Assembly: GCA_029339195.1 (NCBI GenBank)
Contig: JAPTJF010000140.1
Coordinates: 1-64,000, forward strand
Origin: Micractinium sp. NFX-FRZ
Lineage: Eukaryota; Chlorophyta; Trebouxiophyceae; Chlorellales; Chlorellaceae
Length of the DNA stretch: 64,000 nt
Direction of reading: 5' to 3'
The notes below the pieces were generated by a model. The model did not search any database and was not told where the DNA came from. It worked only from the letters and a program-made list of their open reading frames with translations. The stretch's first letter is position 1; each line of letters starts with the position of its first letter. Below, piece by piece: positions 1 to 10,800 of the stretch. A program made the translations under genes and the position numbers.

Positions 1-724
1 ACGCCTGTCCACCGCCCCCTGCACCCGCACCGCACCTGGTGCTCTGGCAGACGAGCCATCCACTGCCACAGATGCCGTGCTTCTGCAAAGGCACCGCCAA
101 ACTGGCCACTTGGGAGGGCCTGAAGAGGGGGCCATGAAACGAGCGCGACAATATGAATATGCTGCCAGCAAAATACATGCCCAGCACCCACCTCAGCCAG
201 CCAACAAGCCCGCCCACCACACGCCCTCACCAAGCCCTCAAGTTTACTGCCCTCCCGCCTGCACCTCCCTTGCATCCTGCCTCTCAGTCTGCCGGCAACA
301 GCAGCCCTGCAGAGGCTGACTACCCCACACACTGCGCAGCCGTCCGCTCGCCTCCCACCTCCTCCCAACGCTGTCCCCTCACCTGCCGTGTTTGGGGGCC
401 ACTCTGCTTGCCGTCAAGAGCGCCCCATTCAGCAAAGGCGGCGCCCGGGCTGCCACTGCACACTGCCAGAGTGGGGGGCGCTACTTCAAGCTCAGCAATA
501 TGAATGTGCTGCCCCGCCTGCACTGTGAAACGCGGCGCCCAGCGGGCCACACCCGCCTCCCCCTCATCCTCACCATCAACATCCCCCTGCTCCCAGCACG
601 CTGCCCCCTCCCTTGCACACCTCTCCGCAAGCTGACAGCCAACATCAGCTCTCCAGGGCCTGCTCCATCACACACAGCGCCGCTGCCGCCCACCTCTCCA
701 CCGCCCCCTGCACCCGCACCGCAC
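1..724. other. left-edge stretch, no supported gene; partial repeat relic
   Basis: No reading frame here shows a recognisable domain. The frames that stay open are products of high GC content and overlap on both strands. A 32-base block at 8-39 recurs unchanged at 697-728, just before the tandem repeat that starts near 725. Short similar blocks around 146-170 and 485-510 (both containing aatatgaat) also suggest an older, decayed repeat. The left edge therefore probably lies inside the same repeat family. Confidence 0.4.
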
Positions 725-2885
725 CTGGCGCTCACCCATTTTACCCGCTCACATTTGAGGGGGCCTACACGCGTAGGAGGGAGGGGCGCACGGAGCACGT
801 CGGCCTGCCGCGCTGCCTGCCACAGTGCTCTACACAGCGGTAACGCCCGTGCCTGCAAGGAGCTAGAGCGGCAATGCCAACGAGTAGTCAGCACTCTGCC
901 CGCACTAAACGTACAGGAGTAACACTGACAGGCGGCTGAGGGAGGCGGCCCTCATCCAGCTGAAGCAACAGAGCCTTGAGCCGGGCACAGCTATGGCACC
1001 TTTCCACCCAGCAGCAGCGTGCCTGCCGCATCCCCTGCCCACCTGGCCGCTCCTGCCGCTCTCATGCCTGGTCTGTTGCTGCAGGGATGGCACCAGGCAG
1101 AAGAGACGGGAACAGCAGGCAGTTCAGGCAGCCACAGCGCAACACCCGGCACAGGGGGATTTATGGAGCTTAAGCTTGTCAGCGACACTGGATGATTGCT
1201 GGATCTTATGACCTTGCCCCCTGCCCTGCCCCTGCCCTGCCCCCACCCTGCCCTCCCTGCTCAGCACCCATCACCCCGCACTCTAGAGCACCGGCATTGG
1301 GATCAGAACTGGTCACCTGCCTGCCGTGCAGATGGGTGCTGGGCGGGCTCCATTTAAGGGGCTTATCAAGAGCGCTGCACTGGGCCCCGTTGACAGCCAC
1401 CCCGCATGCCCCTCCCCTCACTCCCTGCCTCCCGCGAATGCCAGCAGGCCCCTTGCCTGTGAGTGCGGCAAGCGGGACGCCAAGAATCTGCCGGGAGGCA
1501 CTTCCACATGGGGCACCGGGTGCCTGCTCGCCTCCCCACACCCTCGCTCTCTCTCCTCACCTATCGCTCTCGCCGCCAGCTCAGCCTTGTTGCCTGCACA
1601 GCACACACACCACGGCATCAGCGGCATCAGCGGCAGGGGAGCGCCGCCGATAGGGTCACGTACTGTGACAAGCGCAGGGCCCCACGCCCCCACACCATCT
1701 TTGGGACTTAGCAAGTCAAACCCGCCTGGAAAGCGCCCAAACCGTTCCGACCACCCTCCCCGTCCTGAAACCCACCCCTCCCCCACCTGCACCTCTTCAC
1801 TCATTTGACCTGCTCACAATTGGGGGAGCGCACACGCGTAGGAAGGAGGGGCGCACGGAGCACGTCGGCCGCCTGCGCTGCCTGCCACAGTGCTCTACAC
1901 AGCGGTAACGCCCGTGCCTGCAAGGAGCTAGAGCGGCAACGCCAACGAGTAGTCAGCACTCTGCCCGCACTAAATGTACAGGAGTAACACTGACAGGCGG
2001 CTGAGGGAGGCGGCCCTCATCCAGCTGAAGCAACAGAGCCTTGAGCCGGGCACAGCTATGGCACCTTTCCTCCCAGCAGCAGCGTGCCTGCCGCATCCCC
2101 TGCCCACCTGGCCCCTCCTGCCGCTCTCATGCCTGGTCTGTTGCTGCAGGGATGGCACCAGGCAGAAGAGACGGGAACAGCAGGCAGTTCAGGCAGCCAC
2201 AGCGCAACACCCGGCACAGAGGGATTTATGGAGCTTAAGCTTGTCAGCGGCACTGGATGATTGCTGGATCTTATGACCTTGCCCCCTGCCCTGCCCCTGC
2301 CCTGCCCCCACCCTGCCCTCCCTGCTCAGCACCCATCACCCCGCACTCTAGAGCACCGGCATTGGGATCAGAACTGGTCACCTGCCTGCCGTGCAGATGG
2401 GTGCTGGGCGGGCTCATTTAAGGGGCTTATCAAGAGCGCTGCACTGGGCCCCGTCGACAGCCACCCCGCATGCCCTTCCCCTCACTCCCTGCCTCCCGCG
2501 CATACCAGCAGGCCCCTTGCCTGTGAGTGCGGCAAGCGGGACGCCAAGAATCTGCCGGGAGGCACTTCCGCATGGGGCACCGGGTGCCTGCTCGCCTCCC
2601 CACACCCTCGCTCTCTCTCCTCACCTATCGCTCTCACCGCCACCTCAGCCTTGTTGCCTGCACAGCATACATAACAAGGCATCAGCGGCATCAGCGGCAT
2701 GGGAGCGCCGCCGATAGGGTCACGTGCTGTGACAAGCGCAGGGCGCGGCAGGGCCCCACGCCCCCACGTTCGTCTTTGGGACTTAGTGAGTCAAACCCGC
2801 CTGGGAAGCGCCCAAACCGTTCCAACCACCCTCCCCGGCCTGAAACCCACCCCTCCCCCACCTGCACCTTCACCCATTTGACCTG
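725..2885. repeat. tandem duplication, unit about 1,065 bp, two copies
   Basis: Copy A (about 725-1800) and copy B (about 1801-2885) are nearly identical over their whole length. The block gcgcacggagcacgtcggcc begins at 786 and again at 1851, a period of 1,065 bp. Differences are scattered substitutions and small indels, for example a 10-bp insert near 2744. After 2885 the match breaks off. Open frames in both copies carry no recognised domain, and the unit has no clear terminal inverted repeats. It could be a recent segmental duplication or two units of a longer array that continues to the left. Confidence 0.85.
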
Positions 2886-3102
2886 GTGTAACGAGCCCCG
2901 CTACCGCCCCCAGCAGATGCTGCTTTCTCTTTAGCCCCTGCCGCTGCTGATCAACGGGCAGGTGTGGCAGCGGGCTAGAATCAGCTGAAACGGCGCCAGA
3001 GTGCTGGCTCTGAAAGGAAGACTGACCTTCAACGTTGCATATCAGACTAACAGCGGCGCTGCACAGTGGAGTGGAGGGGTGGTCGCAGGATTGGCAGACT
3101 GT

Positions 3103-3144
3103 GAACCGGCGGTCCCGGTGACCGGCGCCCGTCACCGCCGGTTC
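3103..3144. repeat. imperfect palindrome (hairpin-capable)
   Basis: The outer arms gaaccggcgg (3103-3112) and ccgccggttc (3135-3144) are perfect reverse complements. An inner pair, gtgac and gtcac, flanks a GC-rich centre, with a five-base bulge (tcccg) on the left arm only. It is intergenic; no rho-type T tract follows and no gene ends here. Confidence 0.7.
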
Positions 3145-3564
3145 GCAGCAAGCGGGCGGGGCGCCACTGCACCCACGCGAGGGGCAGCAACAGTCGCGCG
3201 CCGAGAGGCGATCTAGTGTCGACTCCGACAGCACGGTAGCGCGTGTATATGTGTCGCAGCTGGCGGCATGGTGAGGCAGCCAAAACCCTTGCTCGTCGAC
3301 AAATGCTGCGGCTTAGGGACACGCCGACGCAGCGCATTGAAGTGAGAACAAAATGAAGATGATGAAGATGACGAGCGGAGGAAGACAAAGAAGCGTTCCG
3401 TGGCGCGCCCTGCTGGCGCTGGCGGTGGTTTCCAGCTCTTGCAAGACTCCAAAGAGGGGCGGGGTGGCAGAGGAGAGGGTGCAGTGGAGTGTGCTTCTCC
3501 ACATGCCAGCCCCAATACCACACTGCACACCCCGCCCAGCCTTCCGCACGCCCCGCCTCCGCAC

Positions 3565-3642
3565 CTCATCATCTCCTGGGCTGACCCGCTGCCCCGGCTT
3601 GACGCTGATGCTGACCAGCATGCCGGGCATGGGGGACTGGAC
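3565..3642 (-). pseudogene. lone biotinyl-domain exon-like fragment
   Basis: Read on the minus strand, these 78 bases give 26 codons in one frame, beginning VQSPMPGMLVSISVKPG and ending SPGDDE. They are bordered by a plausible acceptor (ctgcag) and donor (GAG/gtgcgg), both in phase 0. The SPMPG...V.V..G..V..GD pattern is the first half of a biotinyl domain, as in propionyl- or methylcrotonyl-CoA carboxylase alpha. The essential AMKM half was not found in the next 600 bases downstream, and no carboxylase exon was recognised upstream. I read it as a broken relic. A real exon of a gene with very long introns is the alternative. Confidence 0.45.
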
Positions 3643-4765
3643 CTGCAGGCATGCATCCGGTGCACTCACCCACGCGCCGTATCCTGGGTGCACCGATCAG
3701 CCCCCTGTCTGCCGCCCCGCCTCAACAATGGCTGCAGCGCCGGCGATCGTGGGGCTGTCGGAGAGTTGGGCTTCAAAGCCGGGCAAGGCGAGACTTTGCG
3801 GTACAGCTTAGGTGTCAGACAGAGCCCAGTGCACTTTACAGTTGCTTGCCGGAGTGGTCTCTCTCAGGTATCGACGCAGCTGAACTGCTGACATGGCAGC
3901 GGCAGGTGGGAGCGTGGTGGAGCGGTTGCAGTGGGCGAGAATTAGTAGGCCCATCCTCCGCCCTCATGTTGCGTTAAGACTGCTTATTTCATGAGGCCAA
4001 GACTTGCTGGCTGCTCTGCTACGTGTCTGCACATTGAGCTGAGGCGCTACTGTGTGCCCTTCCTTGAAATTGCCTGCTGACTGGGACTCCTGACTAGGCC
4101 TCCTCTTGTTACACAGCACCGTCAGCCTTCTGCCACCGCTCTCATGCATCTCCTGCTCCCTTGGCACTCCGCCTTCCCCCCCATTGTTCTTGCTCTTGCA
4201 CTTGCAACTCTTCTTCCACCCTGTTTGTTTCTTCCCCTGACAATTTTGACCCAAAAAGAGCTTGCTGTAGCCCACACCCCCTGCCATTCTTGTTGTACCA
4301 TGGCAATCGCGCTTCAGTAGGTTGCAGCGCGCCTGCACCGAAGGTGATGTAAGACTCCAAGGACTCGACTTCCTGGCAGAAGAGCAAGCTTATGATGCGG
4401 TGGAGCGCTGGCCCCGCATGCTCACCTGCGGGCGCTGTGCCAGAGGTGGCCAGCCAGCCATGCCCCTCACAGCCTCACAACCGCTGTTTGGCCTCCAATG
4501 GCCCGGCCATCCTGTGCAGCTGACCTACACTGGCCTGGCCATCCTGTGCAGCTAGCTGACCTGCGGAGCCTCCCCAGGGGCAAGCGCCCGCAGCACACAG
4601 TTCAAATGCCGGTCCCTGCAGCTGTGCAACCGGGGATGAAGCAGCAGCCCCTGGCTCACCCTCCAGGCCTGTCTTGTCACTTGGCTGCGCTACCTTGCCT
4701 CTTGTCATTGAAACACTGCTGTTTACATCAAGAGGGACTGGCGCAGCGGGTGGTGTAAGCGGCGT

Positions 4766-4873
4766 AGCACCTACCCACTAGGGCAGCAGGGGGAGGGGCG
4801 GAGCACCCACGCACTAGGGCAGCAGGGGGAGGGGCGGAGCACCCACCCGCTAGGGCAGCAGGGGGAGCGGCGC
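4766..4873. repeat. 36-bp minisatellite, three copies
   Basis: Units start at 4766, 4802 and 4838, and each carries ctagggcagcagggggag. They differ at only a few positions. The array sits immediately beyond the TRAPPC8 stop codon on its 3' side and ahead of its likely poly(A) signal at 4733-4737, so it would lie in the 3' untranslated region. Confidence 0.85.
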
Positions 4874-4881
4874 AATGGAAG

Positions 4882-7800
4882 CTACAGCAGCAGCGGCGGC
4901 TGCTCTTGCCGGCTCGGCTGCGCCACCATGCAGTGGTGGGGCGGCACTGCGCGGCTGCCGGCAATGTGTGGCGGCCCCGCAAAGTGCCAGGACACCAGGC
5001 AGTCTGTCAGTGCCAGCTTGCCAGGCCGTGTCACCGCCACGCGCAGCGGCACCTCCACCAGCTGCCCAGGCGGCACCACAGGCAGCGTCAGCCGCGTGCG
5101 CCCGCACCACACGTACTGCCGCGCCGGCGGCAGCGCCCCAGGGGCCGCCAGCGCCACCGGAGCGCTGCTGCTACTGGCCAGGTCAGGACCGCCCGCGCTG
5201 CTGCTGCCTGCCATGCCGCCTGCATGCGGCGGCTGCGCCCCGTCTGCGCTGCCACCCGCTGCTGCTGCTGCTGCCGAGGCGGGGCCAGGCGGGGCTGGCA
5301 CCCAGGTGGGTGTTCCCACCGCTGAGGGCTGCCCATCTGGCCCCTTGCCAAGTTCGATGCACACAGCCGCCGGCGCTGCCAGGGTGTTGCGCAGCAGCAG
5401 GGTGAGGGGCAGCACGCACAGCGGCGAGCCGCCGGCAAAGTCGTGGGCTGCGCTGCTGGGTCCCCGCAGCTGGGCATCGATGGGAGGCGCCGCATGTAGC
5501 CTGCGGGCAACAGGACAGCGGAGGCATGGCCAGAATGACTGTAAGTGGATGAGGCGCCAGCGCGAGCACAGGACCCACACAGTGTGCAGAGCTGGGGTGG
5601 TGAACGTGGAAGTGGGGAGACGAGCGGGCACATGTGGGAGTGTCCCTGCCCTAGAGACAGAAGGAAGTAGCCAGCCAAGCAGCGCCCGCCCGCCCACCCA
5701 CCTCTGGTTGTGCACGCAGCAGAAGCCGCGCCGTGCCGGGGCGCCATCCCTGCCCTCTGCCTGCCACAGCACCACAACATCTGCGGCGCCATCATCCCTC
5801 TGCTGCTGCCGCCGCCGCTGCTGCCCCTGCTGCTGCTGCCCCGACGGGGGCTGCAGGTGCTTGGGCAGCGCAAGCGCGGCCTGCCGGCTCATCCCCAGCA
5901 GTGCCGCCTCCGGCTCGGTCAAGCCAGCATCCGCCGCTGCTGCCGCCGCAGCTGCTGCTACATCCGCATCTGCAGGCGCTGCCGCCCCCTGTGCTGCTGC
6001 TGCTGCTGCTGCTGCTGATGCTGCTGCTGCTGCGCCTGCTGCCGTGCCTGCTGCTGGGTCCGCCTCGCCGGCTGGCAGCAGCTGGCGGTGCAGCGTGGCC
6101 GCGGCATCCGAAGCCATCTGGGCGCTGGTGCTGGGTGCCTCCACTGGTCCGCACAGATGCCAGCTGCTGCTGGGGCAGGCCAGCCCCGTCAGTGTCAGCG
6201 CCTCGCTGGCGCCATTGTGCAGCTGCACCTGCAGCAGGCAGCCGCCGGGCGGGCAGCCAGCCACCCCTGCTGCCAGGCGGGCGGCGAGGTGCAGGCAGGG
6301 CAGGGTCTCCACGGAGCGTGCAAAGCGCACGGTGCGGTACGACAGGGCCTCCAGCCGCACCAGCGGCTCGTACCGCCAGGCCAGCGCAAAGTGGGCGGTG
6401 CCGGCTTGGGGCGCCCTGCGGTGCCGGCGGCAGGGGAGGTGGACGTCAGAGAGAGCACAGGTAGCGCTGTGGTGGGGTGGGGACAAGCAGGGTTTGCAGG
6501 CAGGGATGGATGCAGGCGGCACAAGGCCCCCCCCACGGCTTGGAGACCAGTGCCCAGGCAGGTGAAAAGGCCGGGCCCGTTAGCCTGGAGGTGCATATGA
6601 TAAGGAGCCATCCTGCCCTACCAGCAGCGCCACACTGTTTTAGCTCCTCTGCAGCGTGCACCCCCTCCCCGCCCCCTGCGCCTCCCCTCACCTGAACCAC
6701 ACCGGCAGCGTCAGCTCCTGCCCCACCCCCAGCCGCACATTGGGAGGCAGCGTGAAGACGGCAGCTCCTGGCTTGAAGCTGCAGGCCACCCGCAGGCTGG
6801 AGCCATCCAGGCTGCTACGCGGGCTGCGCACCGTCGTGGGGGCGCCATCACCGCTGCCAGGGCCCCCGCCTGCGCCTGCGCCAACTGCGCCGTCGCCTGC
6901 TGCTGCTGCGCTTGCTGCTGCCGCCGCCCCGCCGCTGCCCCCCAGGAAGACTGCCACCCCATCCCCTCCCAGGGCTGCCGCCATGGACATGTGCTGCAGC
7001 GTCATCGCCCCGCTGTTCCTCAGCCGCATGCTGCACTGCACCACCTCGCCCGCCAGCAGCGTGGGCGGCAGCCCAGACACCGTCACCTCCAGCCGCGGCA
7101 TGGGCGGGAGCACGCGGAAGGTGACGCCGCCGGGGGCGGGGCGGTCGGCGTCGATGAGCACCCTGCGGGGCGGTGGTGAGCAGGCCGGACAAGGGACAGT
7201 TTGGGTTTGCAGCAGACGGAGGTCGCAGTGAGGGGGCGCAAGCAGTACCAAAGGGCAACTCTGATGGTGCCTTTAGGCCAGCTGGAGCGCTCTTGCGGCC
7301 CACGGCCGCTGCACCTTAGCAGGCTGACTCACAATCCTTCGCCTCTCCCCGCTGCATTTTGTCATCCCAGACCCCAACCAGCTCACTTGCTGCTGCTGCC
7401 CGGCTTGCGCGGCCGCGGCCGAGGTATGCTGAACGCCACCTGCCCGTGTGCAGCGCCGTTGAGCATCCACGCCACCCCCTGCACCTGCAGGCTCCCAGGG
7501 CGCAGCGGCACCACCCGCAGGTGCACCACCACACGCTCGCCGCCATGCAGCGTCACGCTCTCTTCATGCACTTGAAACCCAGGCGCCGGCTGCTGCTGCT
7601 GCTGCTGCTGGGCTGCCGGCTGGCCGCCGCCGCCCTCGCCGGCAGCCGCCGCTTGTGCCGCCGGGCTGCCATCCGCGCTGCGCACGCTGCCTGGGGGGGC
7701 CGCCCCTGGAGGCGGCTCCCAAGTGCATGCCAGCCGCAGGTGTGTGACAGTTAGGTCCACCTGCAGAGGATTGGTCAGCTCCACATCCAGCCCCACCGGC

Positions 7801-10800
7801 TCCCCCACGCAGCAGGAGCGCTGCGCCTGCTGCGCCGCATCCTCCGCCTCGTTCAGGCGGCTGCGGCTGCCGCCTGCGGGGGGTGCGAGGGTGTGGGGTA
7901 GGGGCAGCACGGGATGAGGAAGCAAGCACAGTTGGGGCGAGGTGGTTGTGTGCAGGGGCTCGGCAGCCGCCCCCTCCATGGCAAGGCACCCATCCGCCTG
8001 CCTGCCCTATCAACCAGCTGCCTGCCTGCCTGCCTGCCCGCTGTTGGCCATGCCTGCCAGCCAACGCCACTCCCAACATGCCACACATCCCCGGCGCCCC
8101 TGTGCCCTCCGTCCTTTTGACCCCCACCCGCTACGCCCCACCCGCCCACCCGCCCGCCCACCCGTCAGCCAGGAGGTGCTGGGGTGCCCCTCCAGCGGCG
8201 GGTGCAGCGCAGCCTCCAGCCCCTTCCAGGCCTCGGGCGCCACCTGGCGCGCCTCCACCCCGCTGTAGCACGTCTGTCCGTCGTGCTGCACCCCCACGCG
8301 CTCGCGGCTGACCGACGGCAGCGGCAGCTCCAGCACGGGAGGGAAGCCCTGCGGTACGCATGGGAGGGCGGTGGCATGCGGTACACATGGCAGGGTGGGT
8401 CATACAGTAAGGAGAGCAGGCCCTGGAACAGCAGACACCGGGCGCTCCTGGCGTCGACTGGCTACTGCCGCCGAGTGGCTGCCGGCCCTTGCTGCATCGC
8501 CTGGCGGCCCGCAGCGGCAACTCCCCCCCCCGCCGAGTTCCTGCTGCATCACACAACCTGGACCCCCGCACCAGACCACCCCCAGCTGTGCCCCCCTACC
8601 CCCACCACACCCCGCCTGCGCGCGGTGGAGCCCTCCTGCTGCAGCACCCAACTGCAGGCCCACACGCTCCCTGCCGCCTCACCAGCTGCGCCTGCGCCGC
8701 CCGCAGTACATCCATGAACTGCCCGAGGTACAGCTTCTGGCAGTACAGGTTGGCCTGGGGGCAGGCCAGCATGGACATGAAGTGCTGTACCGCCGCCGGC
8801 GCGTCGCCCGCGTCCCGCGCCTGCCGCCCCAGCGAGTCGTGAAGGTGCTCCTCAATCAGGGCCCACTTCCTGCCCGCATACACACACATCACTTGGCTGC
8901 ATGCGCAGGCAGGGAGGGGGAGCACAGCAAGGTGAGGTGTTGGTGGGTGGGGAGGTGGACGCGGGGCGTGCAGATGCCGAGGCCCACTTTTTGCCTGAGT
9001 GCCTCGCTTGGCTGCAGGGCGACGCGGGAGAAAAGGGGCAGGGGAGGGGCGATCATTGCGCTGCACCAGGCCCCTTCTGCTCCGCCATAATATCACCCTC
9101 ACCACCCCCGTGACGAATCTGTCCATAGGCTTACCTAGTCTGCAAGCCTCGCAGGTGCAGGCACCGCGCGAGCGCCTCCTGTTCCTCCCGCTGCAAACCC
9201 TCCACCAAGCCCCGTCACCAGTTTGTATGCCCCAAGCCTCGACCCCCCCTCAGCCTCACCGGTAGGCGCGCTGCGCCAGCCCCTTCTGCTCCGCCATGTC
9301 AAAGCGCAGGCCCGCCAGGACCAGGTGGAAGGCAAACTTGCGGGTGTGGGGCGGCGCGTGCGCCAGCAGGCAGTGCGCCGCCTGCTCCAGCAGCAGCCCG
9401 GCACGCAGGCTGTCCTCCTGCACCCCATGGGAATAGAAGGTTATGACCAGACAGGTCAGAAGTGGCCAGCCGTCCTGCGCCAGAAGCAAGGGGGCAGAGG
9501 TTTGGGCAGGCAGGCAGGTAGGCAGGCGGTGGCAACAGGGGACAGAGCGCAACTTATCGGGGAACTGGGCGGGAGCCAAGCAGGCGTGCCGACAGGCCGG
9601 TGGCCCTCACCCCCCAGCACTCATCATGAAGGCATGCCATGTGCACTCCGCTGCCCCTCCCTACACTCGGTGCGTTGGTTGCTCCCCCACATGGCAGTGC
9701 GCCTTCAGTCATGTAGCGGGCCTCGCCTCCCTCCCTTGCTCCCTCCCTCCTGCCATCGCCAACCACACTACTCTTGCCAACCGCCAGCACACCTGGAAGT
9801 GCGCCTTCATGTACGTGTAGTTGGCTCCCCCCCTTCTTTCCTTACTCTCCCCACCTCCCCTGAACCCAGGCACACCTCGAGGCGCGCCTCCAAGTGCACG
9901 CAGTTGGCCTCATCCCCCTCCCTTGCTCCCTTCCCACATCCCTCCTTCCCTCACACACCCCCACTTCTCTATCAGCACTTCTAATCAATTCCAAACACAC
10001 CTGGAAGTGCGCCTTCATGTACATGTAGTTGGCCTCCCCGTGCTGCCGCTGGGCGCGCAGGTAGTCGGTGAGGTGGAGCACAGCGCGCGTAGCGTACCGC
10101 ACGCCCTCCCGGTTGCGCGGGTTGGCCTGGCTCAGCTGCAGAGGGGGGAGGCACGCGGGGGGGGGGGGGCGGGAGGCAGCAAACAGTTGGTGCAAGGATA
10201 AACACCTTGGCAAGCAGCCTCAACACAGCACTTCCTGCAACCCTAACCCCAACCTGCCCTACCCTAACCCAGCCTAACCCTCAACCGCTCACCCACACTC
10301 CCCCAGTCGACTGCGAGCAACAGAAGGCGCCCCCTTGACTCCCTAACACCGCACCATGCCCGCCTGAGTGAACCCAGGCCGACACAGCACCACACAACCA
10401 ACACACGACAGAATCCCTCTCGTGTAAACCACCTCGCTTCCCACCTGGGAGTAGCGGACAGTTGCCTCCTTGAATCCCTGACACCATACCACATGCCCAC
10501 CTGAGTGAAGCCAAGCCAACGCAACACAACATACACAGCAGACACAGCACTCCGTCTTCAGGACTCCCTCTCCCCACCTGCGAGTAGCGGTAGAAGGCCT
10601 CCTTGAACCCGGCAGCTGCCTCCGAGGGCGGCGCCCCCGCCAGCACCGCCGCCGCGCCCAGCGCCTCCTGGCACCCCGCGTACGCTTTGTACGCTCTGTC
10701 CGCTTTGGTGTCCGAGGCCAGCAGGCGCAGCGTGCCTGCTGACGTGTCGTAATCCCCCAGCATCAGCGCCAGGTCGGACAGCTGCCGCATGTGGCTCTCA

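Larger units (their letters stand above)
2886..4765. other. gene-poor interval
   Basis: Nothing here forms a convincing gene. The interval holds a palindrome at 3103-3144, a minus-strand biotinyl-domain fragment at 3565-3642, and a short tandem duplication around 4498-4565 built on ggccatcctgtgcagct. A minus-strand TGTAA (forward ttaca, 4733-4737) probably serves as the poly(A) signal of TRAPPC8, whose stop lies at 4882. Confidence 0.5.

Noticed and set aside
5088..6565. Very long open frames on the plus strand opposite TRAPPC8 exons 12-13
   Set aside because: They are composition artefacts of GC-rich DNA. They carry no domain, and the minus-strand frame encodes conserved TRAPPC8 sequence.
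9135..9190. Possible TRAPPC8 micro-exon (REEQEALARC...) between exons 7 and 8
   Set aside because: Exon 7 joins exon 8 directly in phase and gives RAYRQVMCVYAGRKW, which matches the family, so the insert is not needed.
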